Assembly: GCA_900128585.1 (NCBI GenBank)
Contig: LT642714.1
Span: forward strand, 1 to 12,061
Direction: 5' to 3'
DNA length: 12,061 nucleotides
Origin: Stramenopiles sp. TOSAG23-3
Taxonomy: Eukaryota > Sar
Shown one piece after another: positions 1 to 7,559 of this stretch. The position numbers and the translations under genes are program-made. The notes below the pieces were generated by a model. It was not told the origin of the DNA. It searched no databases and was given only the letters and a program-made list of their open reading frames with translations. The first letter of the stretch is position 1. Each line of letters opens with the position of its first letter.

Positions 1-1406
1 TTCATTATGTGGTGCACAGATTTTTCACCGAATACTCGAATGTCGTCGATATCACTCGCTTCGATAGAATGCGTTTTCGGGCATCTAGCGTGGTCCCAAA
101 ATTGGCACTGGAAGGCTGGGATCCTTTCCGACAGTCCCATGCTCAAATACCTTGACTTGACGATGGATGTTATCCACGCATGTATGCCTGTTGAGGAAGC
201 CTTCCTCTTCTTCCTGTTCGCCGCGATTAGTTTCCAATTGATAACGTTGGATTCTTTCAAAAGCTTGGCAACTTGTCGAATGTACAGCGCAGCAGCTGAT
301 ACCGATGCCTTTCCATTTCGCTGTGAAACGAGCTTTGGCAAGCCAACGTTATTCAACGACTTTATCATGAAGGTTTCGGGAGAAGACGACCATGTGTTCA
401 AGCTGACACTGAACGATTTCGAAGTAACACGGTGGAACCAAAAGGGCGGAATGTACAGTAGATCCCCTGGCTGCAGGGTGACGTGCCCGAAGGGTTGGAC
501 GGTCCGGCCCGGGGCACTCCCAGGCTCGACGATGCTTTCTCCGTGCTCCCGGTAGACCATCTGGCTTTGTCGATCGCGCGGGTGGTAGAATGGGTGCAGC
601 GCCAGGTCTTTCCATGCCAGGGGTTCCCATAATATAAACTGCTTTGCACCGACGCACTGCACAAATAAATTATGCGATCGGTCGTAGTGGGTCGATGCCG
701 TGATGTTCTTCCCCCCCATCCAAAAGTGTGCATCGGGATAATCGACGGGGGACATGTCCAGGAATGCCCTCGGGCCCGTGTCCCTGTCAACGATCTCTTC
801 CAATTTGGGGCTTTCCGACAGCTTGCGGCTGTAATAGTAGAACTTCTTCGATTTCGAAGTACTACCACCAGTGCTTACATTCGATTTTTTAATAAACAAA
901 CGGGTGCTCATGCTGACCTTTTTGTGAAGCGTAGAGCTGCCGTAAATGCCGTAGGGCCTCTTCCCCTTCTTTTTCTCCCCCCCGCGCTGGCCGTCTTCTT
1001 CGCCCTCCTCCTCTTCGTTTTCTTTTCCCAACATCCGGGTATTATCTTCATACACAAACACGGGGTGGGACGATCGGCGCACCTTTTCTACTTTCTTCAA
1101 CCCTTGCTTTGTGAAGTAATCCCCATCTTTCCAAGCATCAATGGCTGCCCACCGGGAAACCGGCGAGTTTTTAATGAGAATGGGCCGCCGTTTACGCAGC
1201 AGCTTTGCCAAGGCGCGGTGCCACTCCGTTTCGTTTTGGCTGTCTTCCTGAAACCCACCCTTCACCAAAATGTTTTTAAAACTAACAGACTTGATTTCCC
1301 GAGTTCCCACAAGATCGTACCAGGCATTGTTGTTCGCCACGGCCACGGAATTCAGCAATATGCAACAGACCAGGATCGGCCGAAGAATCAGTCGAATGGG
1401 ATACAT
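1..1406 (-). CDS. JmjC/cupin-8 2-oxoglutarate oxygenase with signal peptide (C-terminus outside window)
   Basis: Read on the minus strand from ATG at 1406, the frame stays open for 468 codons to the window edge, so the 3' end is missing. An in-frame TAG lies two codons before the ATG and A is at -3, which fixes the start. Residues 1-24 are a hydrophobic signal peptide ending in AVA before NNN, which suggests entry into the secretory pathway. The JmjC/cupin-8 core spans about 213-340. It has the iron-binding HYD (H240, D242) in STHYDRSHNLFVQ, K255 in GAKQFILWEP as the likely 2-oxoglutarate anchor, and the distal iron ligand H325 in IPPFWFHRV. A charged low-complexity insert (about 127-150, EEEE then KKKGK) and a Ser/Lys-rich stretch precede the core. 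By family this is an Fe(II)/2OG protein hydroxylase or demethylase. A signal peptide fits an ER-lumen enzyme (compare JMJD8) better than a nuclear histone demethylase. The substrate is unknown, and the iron triad is intact. Confidence 0.87.
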   Translation of the reverse strand, partial: MYPIRLILRPILVCCILLNSVAVANNNAWYDLVGTREIKSVSFKNILVKGGFQEDSQNETEWHRALAKLLRKRRPILIKNSPVSRWAAIDAWKDGDYFTKQGLKKVEKVRRSSHPVFVYEDNTRMLGKENEEEEGEEDGQRGGEKKKGKRPYGIYGSSTLHKKVSMSTRLFIKKSNVSTGGSTSKSKKFYYYSRKLSESPKLEEIVDRDTGPRAFLDMSPVDYPDAHFWMGGKNITASTHYDRSHNLFVQCVGAKQFILWEPLAWKDLALHPFYHPRDRQSQMVYREHGESIVEPGSAPGRTVQPFGHVTLQPGDLLYIPPFWFHRVTSKSFSVSLNTWSSSPETFMIKSLNNVGLPKLVSQRNGKASVSAAALYIRQVAKLLKESNVINWKLIAANRKKRKASSTGIHAWITSIVKSRYLSMGLSERIPAFQCQFWDHARCPKTHSIEASDIDDIRVFGEKSVHHIM

Positions 1407-1640
1407 CGTGTGCTAATATAGATACATATATATTAAAGTTTATACTCTCAGCGCTTGTCCGAGATCCCTTTTTCTCCAAAACTAAATCGCACAGAAAATT
1501 AAAAGAACAAAAGAATTAATCTATGAATAAAATATAAAACCTTAGATACACATTTATGGTTAAAAATTCAAACATCAAAAACATATAAAATATATCAAAC
1601 CAACTACAAAACCAAACCAAACCCAAACAACAACCGAACC

Positions 1641-1677
1641 ACCGCCGCCGCCGCCCGCCCGCCCGCCCGCCGCCGAG
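1641..1677. repeat. CCG/CCCG microsatellite island
   Basis: Short CCG units run into four CCCG units and back into CCG units, giving an almost pure C/G tract of about 35 bases inside very AT-rich DNA. The flanks are A/C-rich repeats (CCAAA-type) on the left and a GAGGAGAACC stretch on the right. It is not explained by any coding sequence. Confidence 0.8.
1654..1668 (-). promoter_or_regulatory. Putative G-quadruplex motif (four GGG runs, 1-nt loops)
   Basis: CCC runs at 1654-1656, 1658-1660, 1662-1664 and 1666-1668 are each separated by one G. The minus strand therefore reads GGGCGGGCGGGCGGG, the tightest canonical quadruplex pattern. It lies on the coding strand of the JmjC gene about 250 bases before its ATG, in the promoter or 5' leader. 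The motif is directly visible; a regulatory role is inference. Confidence 0.5.
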
Positions 1678-2219
1678 GAGAACCGAAAACCCGAAATTAA
1701 TATAGAAAAAAAATACATACACAATTAAGGATATATGTATCTAAGAAGTATATATGCTATGTATATGTATATAGGTATAGTTTCTCACTTTTGATGCTAT
1801 TTAATATAAGTATAAATCCATTTAGATACATAGCCTTATCATAAAAATGGGTCTCTGACCATTATCTCGAAGGAACATATCCTTAATTATGACTGAACCT
1901 CCCTCCCTCACGACGCCGCCGTGTTGTTTGTAATTATTTAATGTACATATATTATACTTAATATTCAACAAATGTATACTTTTACATAGGATTAGGGTAA
2001 AGTAACACTCCTCTTGAAACAGATGAACGTTTAAACTTTTGTGAAATCATAATTATTGCCTATATATTATTGTATTCTATTTGTTATTTATAACTACAAT
2101 ACAATATTTCTATTCCTCACAATGCTTCCACTTTTTTACCCCATGTTGTGCAATGTATTATTACATAAAAAAAAAGTATTTTTATTATAATTTTTTTTTA
2201 TAAAAAAATAAAGAAAGCG

Positions 2220-2243
2220 CAGCAGCAGCAGCATCATCATCAT
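2220..2243 (+). repeat. (CAG)4(CAT)4 trinucleotide microsatellite
   Basis: Four CAG units are followed directly by four CAT units, upstream of the FHA-SAP gene. No convincing open frame includes it. Similar CAT/CAG runs recur elsewhere in the spacers, for example near 4831 and 7817. Confidence 0.85.
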
Positions 2244-2364
2244 GAATGAGGAGCGAGATGCAGCACGATCGAGGAGACGACGCGAAGCGCACAGACAATT
2301 AATTGTACAAGGAAAGCATGATGCGTGGTAACGTGTTTTGGTTCATTGAATGGTGGATTGAACG

Positions 2365-2372
2365 TATAAAAG
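2365..2372 (+). promoter_or_regulatory. Candidate TATA box of the FHA-SAP gene
   Basis: TATAAAAG stands in locally mixed sequence, not in a plain A/T run, 116 bases before the chosen ATG. A start site about 30 bases downstream would give a 5' leader of roughly 90 bases. This is inferred from consensus and spacing only. Confidence 0.45.
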
Positions 2373-2487
2373 CACAAGAGAGACAAAGACACTTTCGGAG
2401 AGAAAGAGAAGAGTCAATTAATTCTAGCGCCAGCTTTTTTGTAAAACGTTTGCACTGCCGTTGATAATACACTGCCTTCATCTAACC

Positions 2488-4761
2488 ATGCAGAACTCCG
2501 AAAATTCTGTCAAAGGTCACGTTGTAGTTATACGGCGTGACGGTACTGACGGTGGAAAATTTCCAGTCTCAGACGACATCTTAATTGGCCGAATGAGCGA
2601 TTGTCACATACGCGTAAATCTTAGTACAGTGTCTCGTCGCCACGCAATTATAAAACTAGGGCAGAGCGGAAATGTCTTGGTGGAGAACCGCTCGAAAACT
2701 AACCCAACGTTAGTAAATAATGACTCTTTGGAGTGCGACAAGGAGCTTCAGCATCGCGACATAATCTGCATTGGCGATCGTTCGTTTCGCTGGGAGTATA
2801 GCAACTACAAGAAGATTGCAGCAAGCCCAGAATCGCTAACAAACACAAGCAGCAGCACAATCGAATCCCCACGGTCGGCACTGAAAGAAACAAACGGCAG
2901 GGGCGGTGCTGCCACACCGTTGGAAAAGGAAGCAGCGGTCGAAGCAGTCCTTGCAGAGCGGAAGAAGCCGCTGAACACCCCCCTGCGCAACGCCATCATT
3001 GCAAAATGGTCCAAGTTTTTTGCCAACCAAGAGGCGGAAGAAGAGAATTTAAACGAGTCTGACAATGTCATTGATGAGTATAAGGAGGAAGCATGCCTAT
3101 CGCCGGAAACAAAGGTCGTAGAGAGCGAAGAATCGATCGAAGAGTACGAGGGAGCCAAACGATCTCTGCCAACACCTCTGCGCTCGGCCATTAAGAAACG
3201 GAGGTTGGGAACTCCATGCATGCGTGTTCCAATCGAGGCGGCGAAAAAGACCCCGGCGAGTAACACCCCCGTAGTTACGAAAGCCGTGCCCATTGCCGCG
3301 AAAAGCGTATCGACCACACCGAAATACAACGCGAATTACGGAACGCCTGAAAACAGCATTGAAATAAGCAAGCTTCACCAAACCCCGGTCGACAATGTAC
3401 CGTTCCAGAGCCTCGAGATATCCCCACAGCCAGCGAAACATATTGTATCGAGTACTCCCGCATGCGACGGGATGGGACGATTGTTCAAATCCCCGAAGGA
3501 AAAAGTGTCCTACTCTCCAGCGTGCGATGGAATGGGGGCGCTATTCTTAACCCCGGCCGTAGTAAACACAGAAAAGGCTATTAGTGCCGACAACGATGAT
3601 CTGGAAGAGCTTGCCCGTAGCTTTATTGAGGAAGAGGCCGCTGATGAAGAAATCAGCACGGAGGAGCAAATTTTCCAAAACGACTCAGTAATTGAGGGGG
3701 CAGCGGTCGAAGAGCAAAGGGTTGAGAAGGTAAGCACCGAGGAATTGGTAGAGGAAGGCGTAGCCAAAGAGGTTGCATTCATCGAAGATGTACCCGCCGA
3801 AGAGAACGTAGTTGAACAGGCCGGCGTCGAAGATGTGCCCGCCGAAGAGACCAAAATCGAACATACCGTCGTCGAAGATGTACCCGCCGGAGAGACCGTA
3901 GTCGAACAGGCTGTCTTCGAAGATGTACCCGCCGAAGAGATCGTAGTCGAAGAGACCGTAGATGAAGATGCCCAAGTCAAAGAGACGGACGTGAATCTTA
4001 CAATTGAAGAATACGAAAGCGCTACCGATGCAATTGAAGTTGTGGAACCGGTACCTGCTCCTGCTTCTAGACGCAGAAGCCGGCGGTTATCAGTTTCAAA
4101 AGCAGCACCAGCTGAGGCGCCCGCCAAAAAGGCTACGTCAAAAAGGCGAAGCCGTCGCCTATCACGCCTGTCAATAGAATCCAGCGAAGAGGTTTCGAAG
4201 AAAGAATCCTCTACCAGGAGGAGAAGAAGTCGCAGACTATCGGGTTTTAAGACAGCCGTAAAAGAAGAAATTACCCCCGTGGAAGTTGAAGAAAAAGCTG
4301 AAGTCGTTCCAGCCGAAGACGCTGGTGAAATTCAATTCGCCACACGCGAGGACTGTCCAATCAACATGCAGTTTATCACCTCGTGCAAAAAGGGCACTGT
4401 TATTGAAGCACTAGACTTCGACAGCGAACTGAAATCCTTCGTTTACTTTAACGCCCTTGTCGTCGACCGCCCTTCAAAATCCAAAGGGGTTCCAATCAAA
4501 TGGAGTGATAGCAAAGGAAATGCTTCTGGCCCGATGGTGCACACAAAGCATTGCCGTGCGTTCGTGCCTACCAGGAAACAGCTTGAAGCTGTTGCCGAGG
4601 TAGCAGAAGAAACTTTCCCAGACCTTACCCTATTGCGCGTTGTTGATTTGCAAAAACAGTTGAAGAAAATTGGATTGCCAACGAAGGGACGTAAAGCCCA
4701 ATTGATTAAGCGATTAGAGGAATTCCACTCCGCCACACAATGGAAACAGTTCAAACAATGA
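2488..4761 (+). CDS. FHA- and SAP-domain chromatin protein with Ki-67-like features
   Basis: 757 residues from ATG 2488 (A at -3). The frame is open back to TAG at 2425, but no other ATG lies between. Residues about 10-104 form an FHA phosphothreonine-binding domain with G34-R35, S49-R50-R51-H52, TNPT at 71-74 and DRSFRWE at 97-103. The last two resemble the Ki-67 FHA domain in particular. Residues 113-356 carry 17 S/T-P sites, two TPLR(N/S)AI motifs (164, 229) and two ACDGMGxLFx(S/T)P units (325-336, 345-356), like the LFxTP motif of Ki-67 repeats. A strongly acidic segment follows (about 366-520), with five 15-residue repeats at 434-508. Next come three RRSRRLS motifs (528-585). Residues 615-692 contain KKGTVIEALDFD and may be a Tudor/Agenet-like barrel (weak). 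Residues 709-746 are a clear SAP DNA-binding domain (DLQKQLKKIGLPTKGRKAQL). Likely role: nuclear, chromatin-bound and cell-cycle phosphorylated. Orthology to Ki-67 is not proven, and SAP is not part of Ki-67. Confidence 0.88.
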   Translation: MQNSENSVKGHVVVIRRDGTDGGKFPVSDDILIGRMSDCHIRVNLSTVSRRHAIIKLGQSGNVLVENRSKTNPTLVNNDSLECDKELQHRDIICIGDRSFRWEYSNYKKIAASPESLTNTSSSTIESPRSALKETNGRGGAATPLEKEAAVEAVLAERKKPLNTPLRNAIIAKWSKFFANQEAEEENLNESDNVIDEYKEEACLSPETKVVESEESIEEYEGAKRSLPTPLRSAIKKRRLGTPCMRVPIEAAKKTPASNTPVVTKAVPIAAKSVSTTPKYNANYGTPENSIEISKLHQTPVDNVPFQSLEISPQPAKHIVSSTPACDGMGRLFKSPKEKVSYSPACDGMGALFLTPAVVNTEKAISADNDDLEELARSFIEEEAADEEISTEEQIFQNDSVIEGAAVEEQRVEKVSTEELVEEGVAKEVAFIEDVPAEENVVEQAGVEDVPAEETKIEHTVVEDVPAGETVVEQAVFEDVPAEEIVVEETVDEDAQVKETDVNLTIEEYESATDAIEVVEPVPAPASRRRSRRLSVSKAAPAEAPAKKATSKRRSRRLSRLSIESSEEVSKKESSTRRRRSRRLSGFKTAVKEEITPVEVEEKAEVVPAEDAGEIQFATREDCPINMQFITSCKKGTVIEALDFDSELKSFVYFNALVVDRPSKSKGVPIKWSDSKGNASGPMVHTKHCRAFVPTRKQLEAVAEVAEETFPDLTLLRVVDLQKQLKKIGLPTKGRKAQLIKRLEEFHSATQWKQFKQ
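3784..4008 (+). repeat. 45-bp in-frame tandem repeat (5 units) in the FHA-SAP gene
   Basis: Five 45-base units begin at 3784, 3829, 3874, 3919 and 3964. The first four each encode a variant of EDVPAEExVVEQxxV (15 residues). The fifth (EDAQVKETDVN...) has diverged. The core GAAGATGTACCCGCCGAAGA is almost identical between units while the rest varies, as expected for expansion by slippage or unequal exchange under selection for acidic content. Confidence 0.9.
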
Positions 4762-5279
4762 CCACAGACCACATGCTGCAAGGTCTCTTCTTAAAAAATG
4801 ATGATGCTGACATTTTTAAAATTTTTCTTCATCATCAGCATATAATAACAAAGTAGTAGAAGAGGAGTGTAACACATAATTAAACAACCAAAAATCAAAA
4901 AATAATTAAAAAATAATAATTGTCTTTTTTTTTTTGGTTCGAAAGAGATTCATTTAATCACATTGATAATACTATTTTATGTAGACTGTTTACTTTAATT
5001 TTATTAAATACTGATTTCAGTATCTAACATTATTGGTTCAATTTAAAAAATGTTTTTTTTGTCATCATTATTATCAGCAGTCACGTCGTTGAAGTAAACA
5101 ATAAACCGGACATGCTGTTAATGTCAAAACATGCAATCTGTTTGTTTTCAATTTTAGTAAGCTTAGTTGAGACTTTTACATTCCTGCATTGTTTTTGCAC
5201 CCATTCCCGCCGCAGACGTTTTTTTGCATTTGCAAGTGTATACGTAGACCAAGCTAGTTAGGTCCCATCGTCGTCGATA
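4762..5279. other. AT-rich intergenic region between FHA-SAP and TLDc genes
   Basis: This holds the 3' UTR of the FHA-SAP gene and the promoter of the TLDc gene, on the same strand. Possible poly(A) signals are ATTAAA at 4879 and 4905 and AATAAA at 5100; the first is 118 bases after the stop. There is an 11-base T run at 4925-4935. The last 100 bases before 5280 are less AT-rich and probably form the TLDc leader. I see no gene or RNA here. Confidence 0.6.
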
Positions 5280-6239
5280 ATGGGGGTATTCAAACTTCCA
5301 CCCTCTGCCCTTAGTCGAAGTAACACCAACATTTCCGCAACTTTGGGGCAGAAACGATACAACTTGCAATCGCAGGGCAAAGGGATGCGGTCTGGGGTTC
5401 TGCACAAAATACCGCAAGTTCAGATAGAAGAAGAAATTCTAGATGAAAGTTCGACGCAGCACTTTTCTCAGTTCAAGTATTTGTTGGCCTCGCTTCTGAT
5501 ATTTATAGCCGGGTACTTTTGGCGGCGTCGGCAAATTCGCAAGCAAGCGTTGAAAGCACTGAGGATCAAGGCACGAAAAGACTCCACGGACTTTAGTACT
5601 CGCTCCGACCGCGGGACAGCAACCACAAATGGAAGTGTTGTTGTCGACATTGCAGGCAACGGCTTAGAGTTAGGAAACACCCCGATGAAGCGTCAGTTGC
5701 CAAAGCTGCGGGGCTTGCCCACGGATAAAGACGGGACCAGGTCGACTTCGATCTTAAGCAAAGATTTGATAGAAAAAATAGTACAGGACCTCCCCACGCG
5801 GTATGGGATATGCGACTGGTGCCTACTGTATTCATCCAACCGTGACGGGTACAGCCTTAAGTCGTGTGTGGAGGCCGCTAGAAAGCGGGAGCCAGCACTG
5901 TTTGTCGTTCGGGATTCTAAGAATGCTTTGTTTGGTGCATTTTTGTCGGAGCCTTTGGAAAAGAGGGATGGGTATTACGGAACAGGCGAAACCTTCCTTA
6001 TAAAAATGCTCCCGGAGTACTGCATATACAAAGCCACCGGGCTGAACGCAGAATTTATCTGCTGCGAAAAGGATTTTATGGCACTTGGTGGAGGTGGCAA
6101 GTTCGGACTGCACCTGGACTCTTACCTTGAACGCGGGATTAGCGAGCACTCGCCAACTTTTGGGAACGAGCCCTTGTCCGCCACTCCCAACTTCAAAGTC
6201 GTCGCCGTCGAAATGTGGGGGTTTGTCACCCCGTACTAA
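5280..6239 (+). CDS. TLDc-domain protein with N-terminal transmembrane anchor (OXR1/NCOA7-like domain)
   Basis: 319 residues. An in-frame TAG at 5259 lies 21 bases upstream of the ATG, which has A at -3. The N-terminus (1-64) is polar and probably disordered. Residues 65-80 (FKYLLASLLIFIAGYF) form one hydrophobic segment followed directly by WRRRQIRKQ, a typical stop-transfer boundary. A linker of about 75 residues leads to a TLDc domain at about 158-316. Diagnostic stretches are LLYSSNRDGYSL (182-193), ALFVVRDSKNALFGAFLSEP (206-225), GTGETFLI (234-241), GLNAEFICCEKDFMALGGGG (254-273) and the closing VVAVEMWGF (307-315). The basic side after the helix suggests the TLDc domain faces the cytosol. 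TLDc proteins act in oxidative-stress resistance and in binding or disassembling the V-ATPase; that role here is by family only. TLDc is usually soluble or joined to LysM, TBC or GRAM domains, so a single-pass anchor is unusual. It ends 105 bases from the stop of the convergent amidase gene. Confidence 0.87.
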   Translation: MGVFKLPPSALSRSNTNISATLGQKRYNLQSQGKGMRSGVLHKIPQVQIEEEILDESSTQHFSQFKYLLASLLIFIAGYFWRRRQIRKQALKALRIKARKDSTDFSTRSDRGTATTNGSVVVDIAGNGLELGNTPMKRQLPKLRGLPTDKDGTRSTSILSKDLIEKIVQDLPTRYGICDWCLLYSSNRDGYSLKSCVEAARKREPALFVVRDSKNALFGAFLSEPLEKRDGYYGTGETFLIKMLPEYCIYKATGLNAEFICCEKDFMALGGGGKFGLHLDSYLERGISEHSPTFGNEPLSATPNFKVVAVEMWGFVTPY

Positions 6240-6344
6240 CAGACGAGCACGTCGTTGGACTAAATGTAAAGCGCGCGCCCGTGTTCGCAAATTTTGGAGA
6301 GATTCACCGATACATAAAGTTAAATAATTAGGTGGCCGTCAAAC
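6240..6344. other. Short convergent gap between TLDc and amidase genes
   Basis: Two genes end tail to tail with only 105 bases between the stops and no clear AATAAA on either strand. The 3' UTRs of both mRNAs probably overlap or run into the opposite coding region. Confidence 0.6.
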
Positions 6345-7559
6345 TCACATGTCCGGCTGACTGATGTTCCACAAATTCTTCTCAACGTTAATGATTGCCT
6401 GGAAGACGGTGTCGGCAAGGACGTACTTGGCATTAATTACGTCGTACAGAACTTCAGGCGTCAGGGCGGAAGAGGCATTCAGCAGTCGCTGGGCTGCTAT
6501 CCGCCTCGAAGGCTTTCCAAGGCCGCCGTGCCCAGTTGGATCAAACCCTTCTCGAATATCGTGGTAAAAGAAATCAAAATTCGTGATTATGATGTAATCG
6601 TCCGGTTCGTCGAAATTCTTCTGCCCAAGGATTTGCCGGTACGCAACGTTGTCCGGGTTCCTGCTCACAATCATGCCCTTTTGCACGCCGGACACGATGG
6701 CGTACTCGGTCGATGTGTACGGTTTCGTCGATATGGCCTCGATGGCTTTCTCATACTCGGCCTCTTGTTCCAAGATTTTGCGCAAGGTCCAGCCATTCAG
6801 CAGCCGGCCACCAAGCAGATTGTCCAACATTTCTTTGTTGCCGCCCCAGTGGTCCGTGTACCGCGTGTTCCGTTCAACGGCGTACCCGTTTGGCCCCGAC
6901 TTGAAGGCGGTGATCACCATGGTGTACCCGGCAATCATCTGGGCCTGAAACAATTCCTTCCCTTCTTTCTTAAAAATTGCATTGTACACCAGGCCTGCCA
7001 TAATGTCGCGCGGCGCAAAGTCTAGGTTGCGCGCGTGGTATACCGTGCCGTCTTCCGAGTTTCGGGCAATGATACCAGTGCACCCAGGGCCCCTCCACGG
7101 AAGGATCCTCGAGAGTGGTTCGTATTCGCTTGGGACATAATCTTTTCCGTAGTCCTTGTTCATGCCGGCTTGGTGCGCGTGGGAGTGCGAAAAGTTAACG
7201 ATCGGGACCATGAGTGTTTGGATCTCGTAGAGCATTTGCATGCCTTGCACGAACTTTAAGGGAAGCCCGGAGACGGCGGCCATCCCTTCGACTTCCCCTT
7301 GCTGTTCCTCGTTTTCAGGGCCACGCTTGTCCGTAAGGCCGTACAACAGGTCGGTGAGGAGTTTGTCCTTTGCGAAGTACGTGTTGTAAAAGCTCCATAC
7401 TGTTTCGTTAAAATCCGGGACCAGGTGAGAGTACCGTTTGTTCGGGGGAAGATCCAAATTGATCTCGTACGTTTTCACTTTTTTGCTGGCGTCGGCAGAG
7501 ACACTCAACGCCAGGGCCAACGCGGCAAGCAGACAAACGGCGGTGTTCACTGCTCTCAT
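6345..7559 (-). CDS. Acid ceramidase / N-acylethanolamine acid amidase family hydrolase (secreted or lysosomal)
   Basis: 404 residues, close to the usual acid ceramidase length. An in-frame TAA two codons before the ATG fixes the start. Residues 1-22 are a signal peptide (CLLAALALALSVSA, cleavage after SVSA). The family is N-terminal-nucleophile amidases that cut their own chain before a cysteine; C160 in RGPGCTGIIARN fits that nucleophile, leaving an alpha chain of about 137 residues and a beta chain of 245. Other active-site matches are YHARNLDF (174-181, R177 and D180), AVERNTRY (227-234, E229 and R230) and ITNFD (325-329, N327). Four N-glycosylation sequons (N51, N122, N361, N398) agree with passage through the ER. 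The reaction is hydrolysis of a fatty-acyl amide such as ceramide or an N-acylethanolamine, probably in acidic compartments. Choosing between ceramidase and NAAA from sequence alone is not safe. No truncation or missing key residue is seen. Confidence 0.9.
   Translation of the reverse strand: MRAVNTAVCLLAALALALSVSADASKKVKTYEINLDLPPNKRYSHLVPDFNETVWSFYNTYFAKDKLLTDLLYGLTDKRGPENEEQQGEVEGMAAVSGLPLKFVQGMQMLYEIQTLMVPIVNFSHSHAHQAGMNKDYGKDYVPSEYEPLSRILPWRGPGCTGIIARNSEDGTVYHARNLDFAPRDIMAGLVYNAIFKKEGKELFQAQMIAGYTMVITAFKSGPNGYAVERNTRYTDHWGGNKEMLDNLLGGRLLNGWTLRKILEQEAEYEKAIEAISTKPYTSTEYAIVSGVQKGMIVSRNPDNVAYRQILGQKNFDEPDDYIIITNFDFFYHDIREGFDPTGHGGLGKPSRRIAAQRLLNASSALTPEVLYDVINAKYVLADTVFQAIINVEKNLWNISQPDM

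Larger units (their letters stand above)
1407..2487. other. AT-rich divergent intergenic region
   Basis: This is the spacer between the divergent JmjC gene (leftward) and FHA-SAP gene (rightward), so it must hold both promoters. Most of it is A/T-rich with many TATA-like and poly-A/T stretches. The exceptions are a GC island near 1641-1677, a CAG/CAT microsatellite at 2220-2243 and a TATA box at 2365. A TATAAAC on the minus strand at 1438-1444 lies only about 32 bases before the JmjC ATG. Short open frames here are low-complexity with no recognisable domain. I see no tRNA or rRNA. Confidence 0.7.

Noticed and set aside
672-1421. 249-codon plus-strand open frame opposite the JmjC gene
   Set aside because: The minus-strand frame has clear JmjC motifs and a signal peptide; the plus frame is low-complexity (poly-Phe/Leu) with no domain.
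1516-1722. 68-codon minus-strand frame through the GC island (Gly/Arg-rich with Phe/Tyr)
   Set aside because: Its composition is that of the repeat, and no homology can be recognised.
3510-4127. 205-codon Ser/Thr-rich minus-strand frame opposite the FHA-SAP gene
   Set aside because: It is the antisense shadow of the acidic repeat; its repetitive Ser/Thr composition follows from GAA/GTA-rich codons on the other strand.
4804-4841. Inverted repeat ATGCTGA / TCAGCAT after the FHA-SAP stop, like a 3' stem-loop
   Set aside because: Only 7 bp of stem with a 24-base AT-rich loop; not stronger than chance here and not a histone-type stem-loop.
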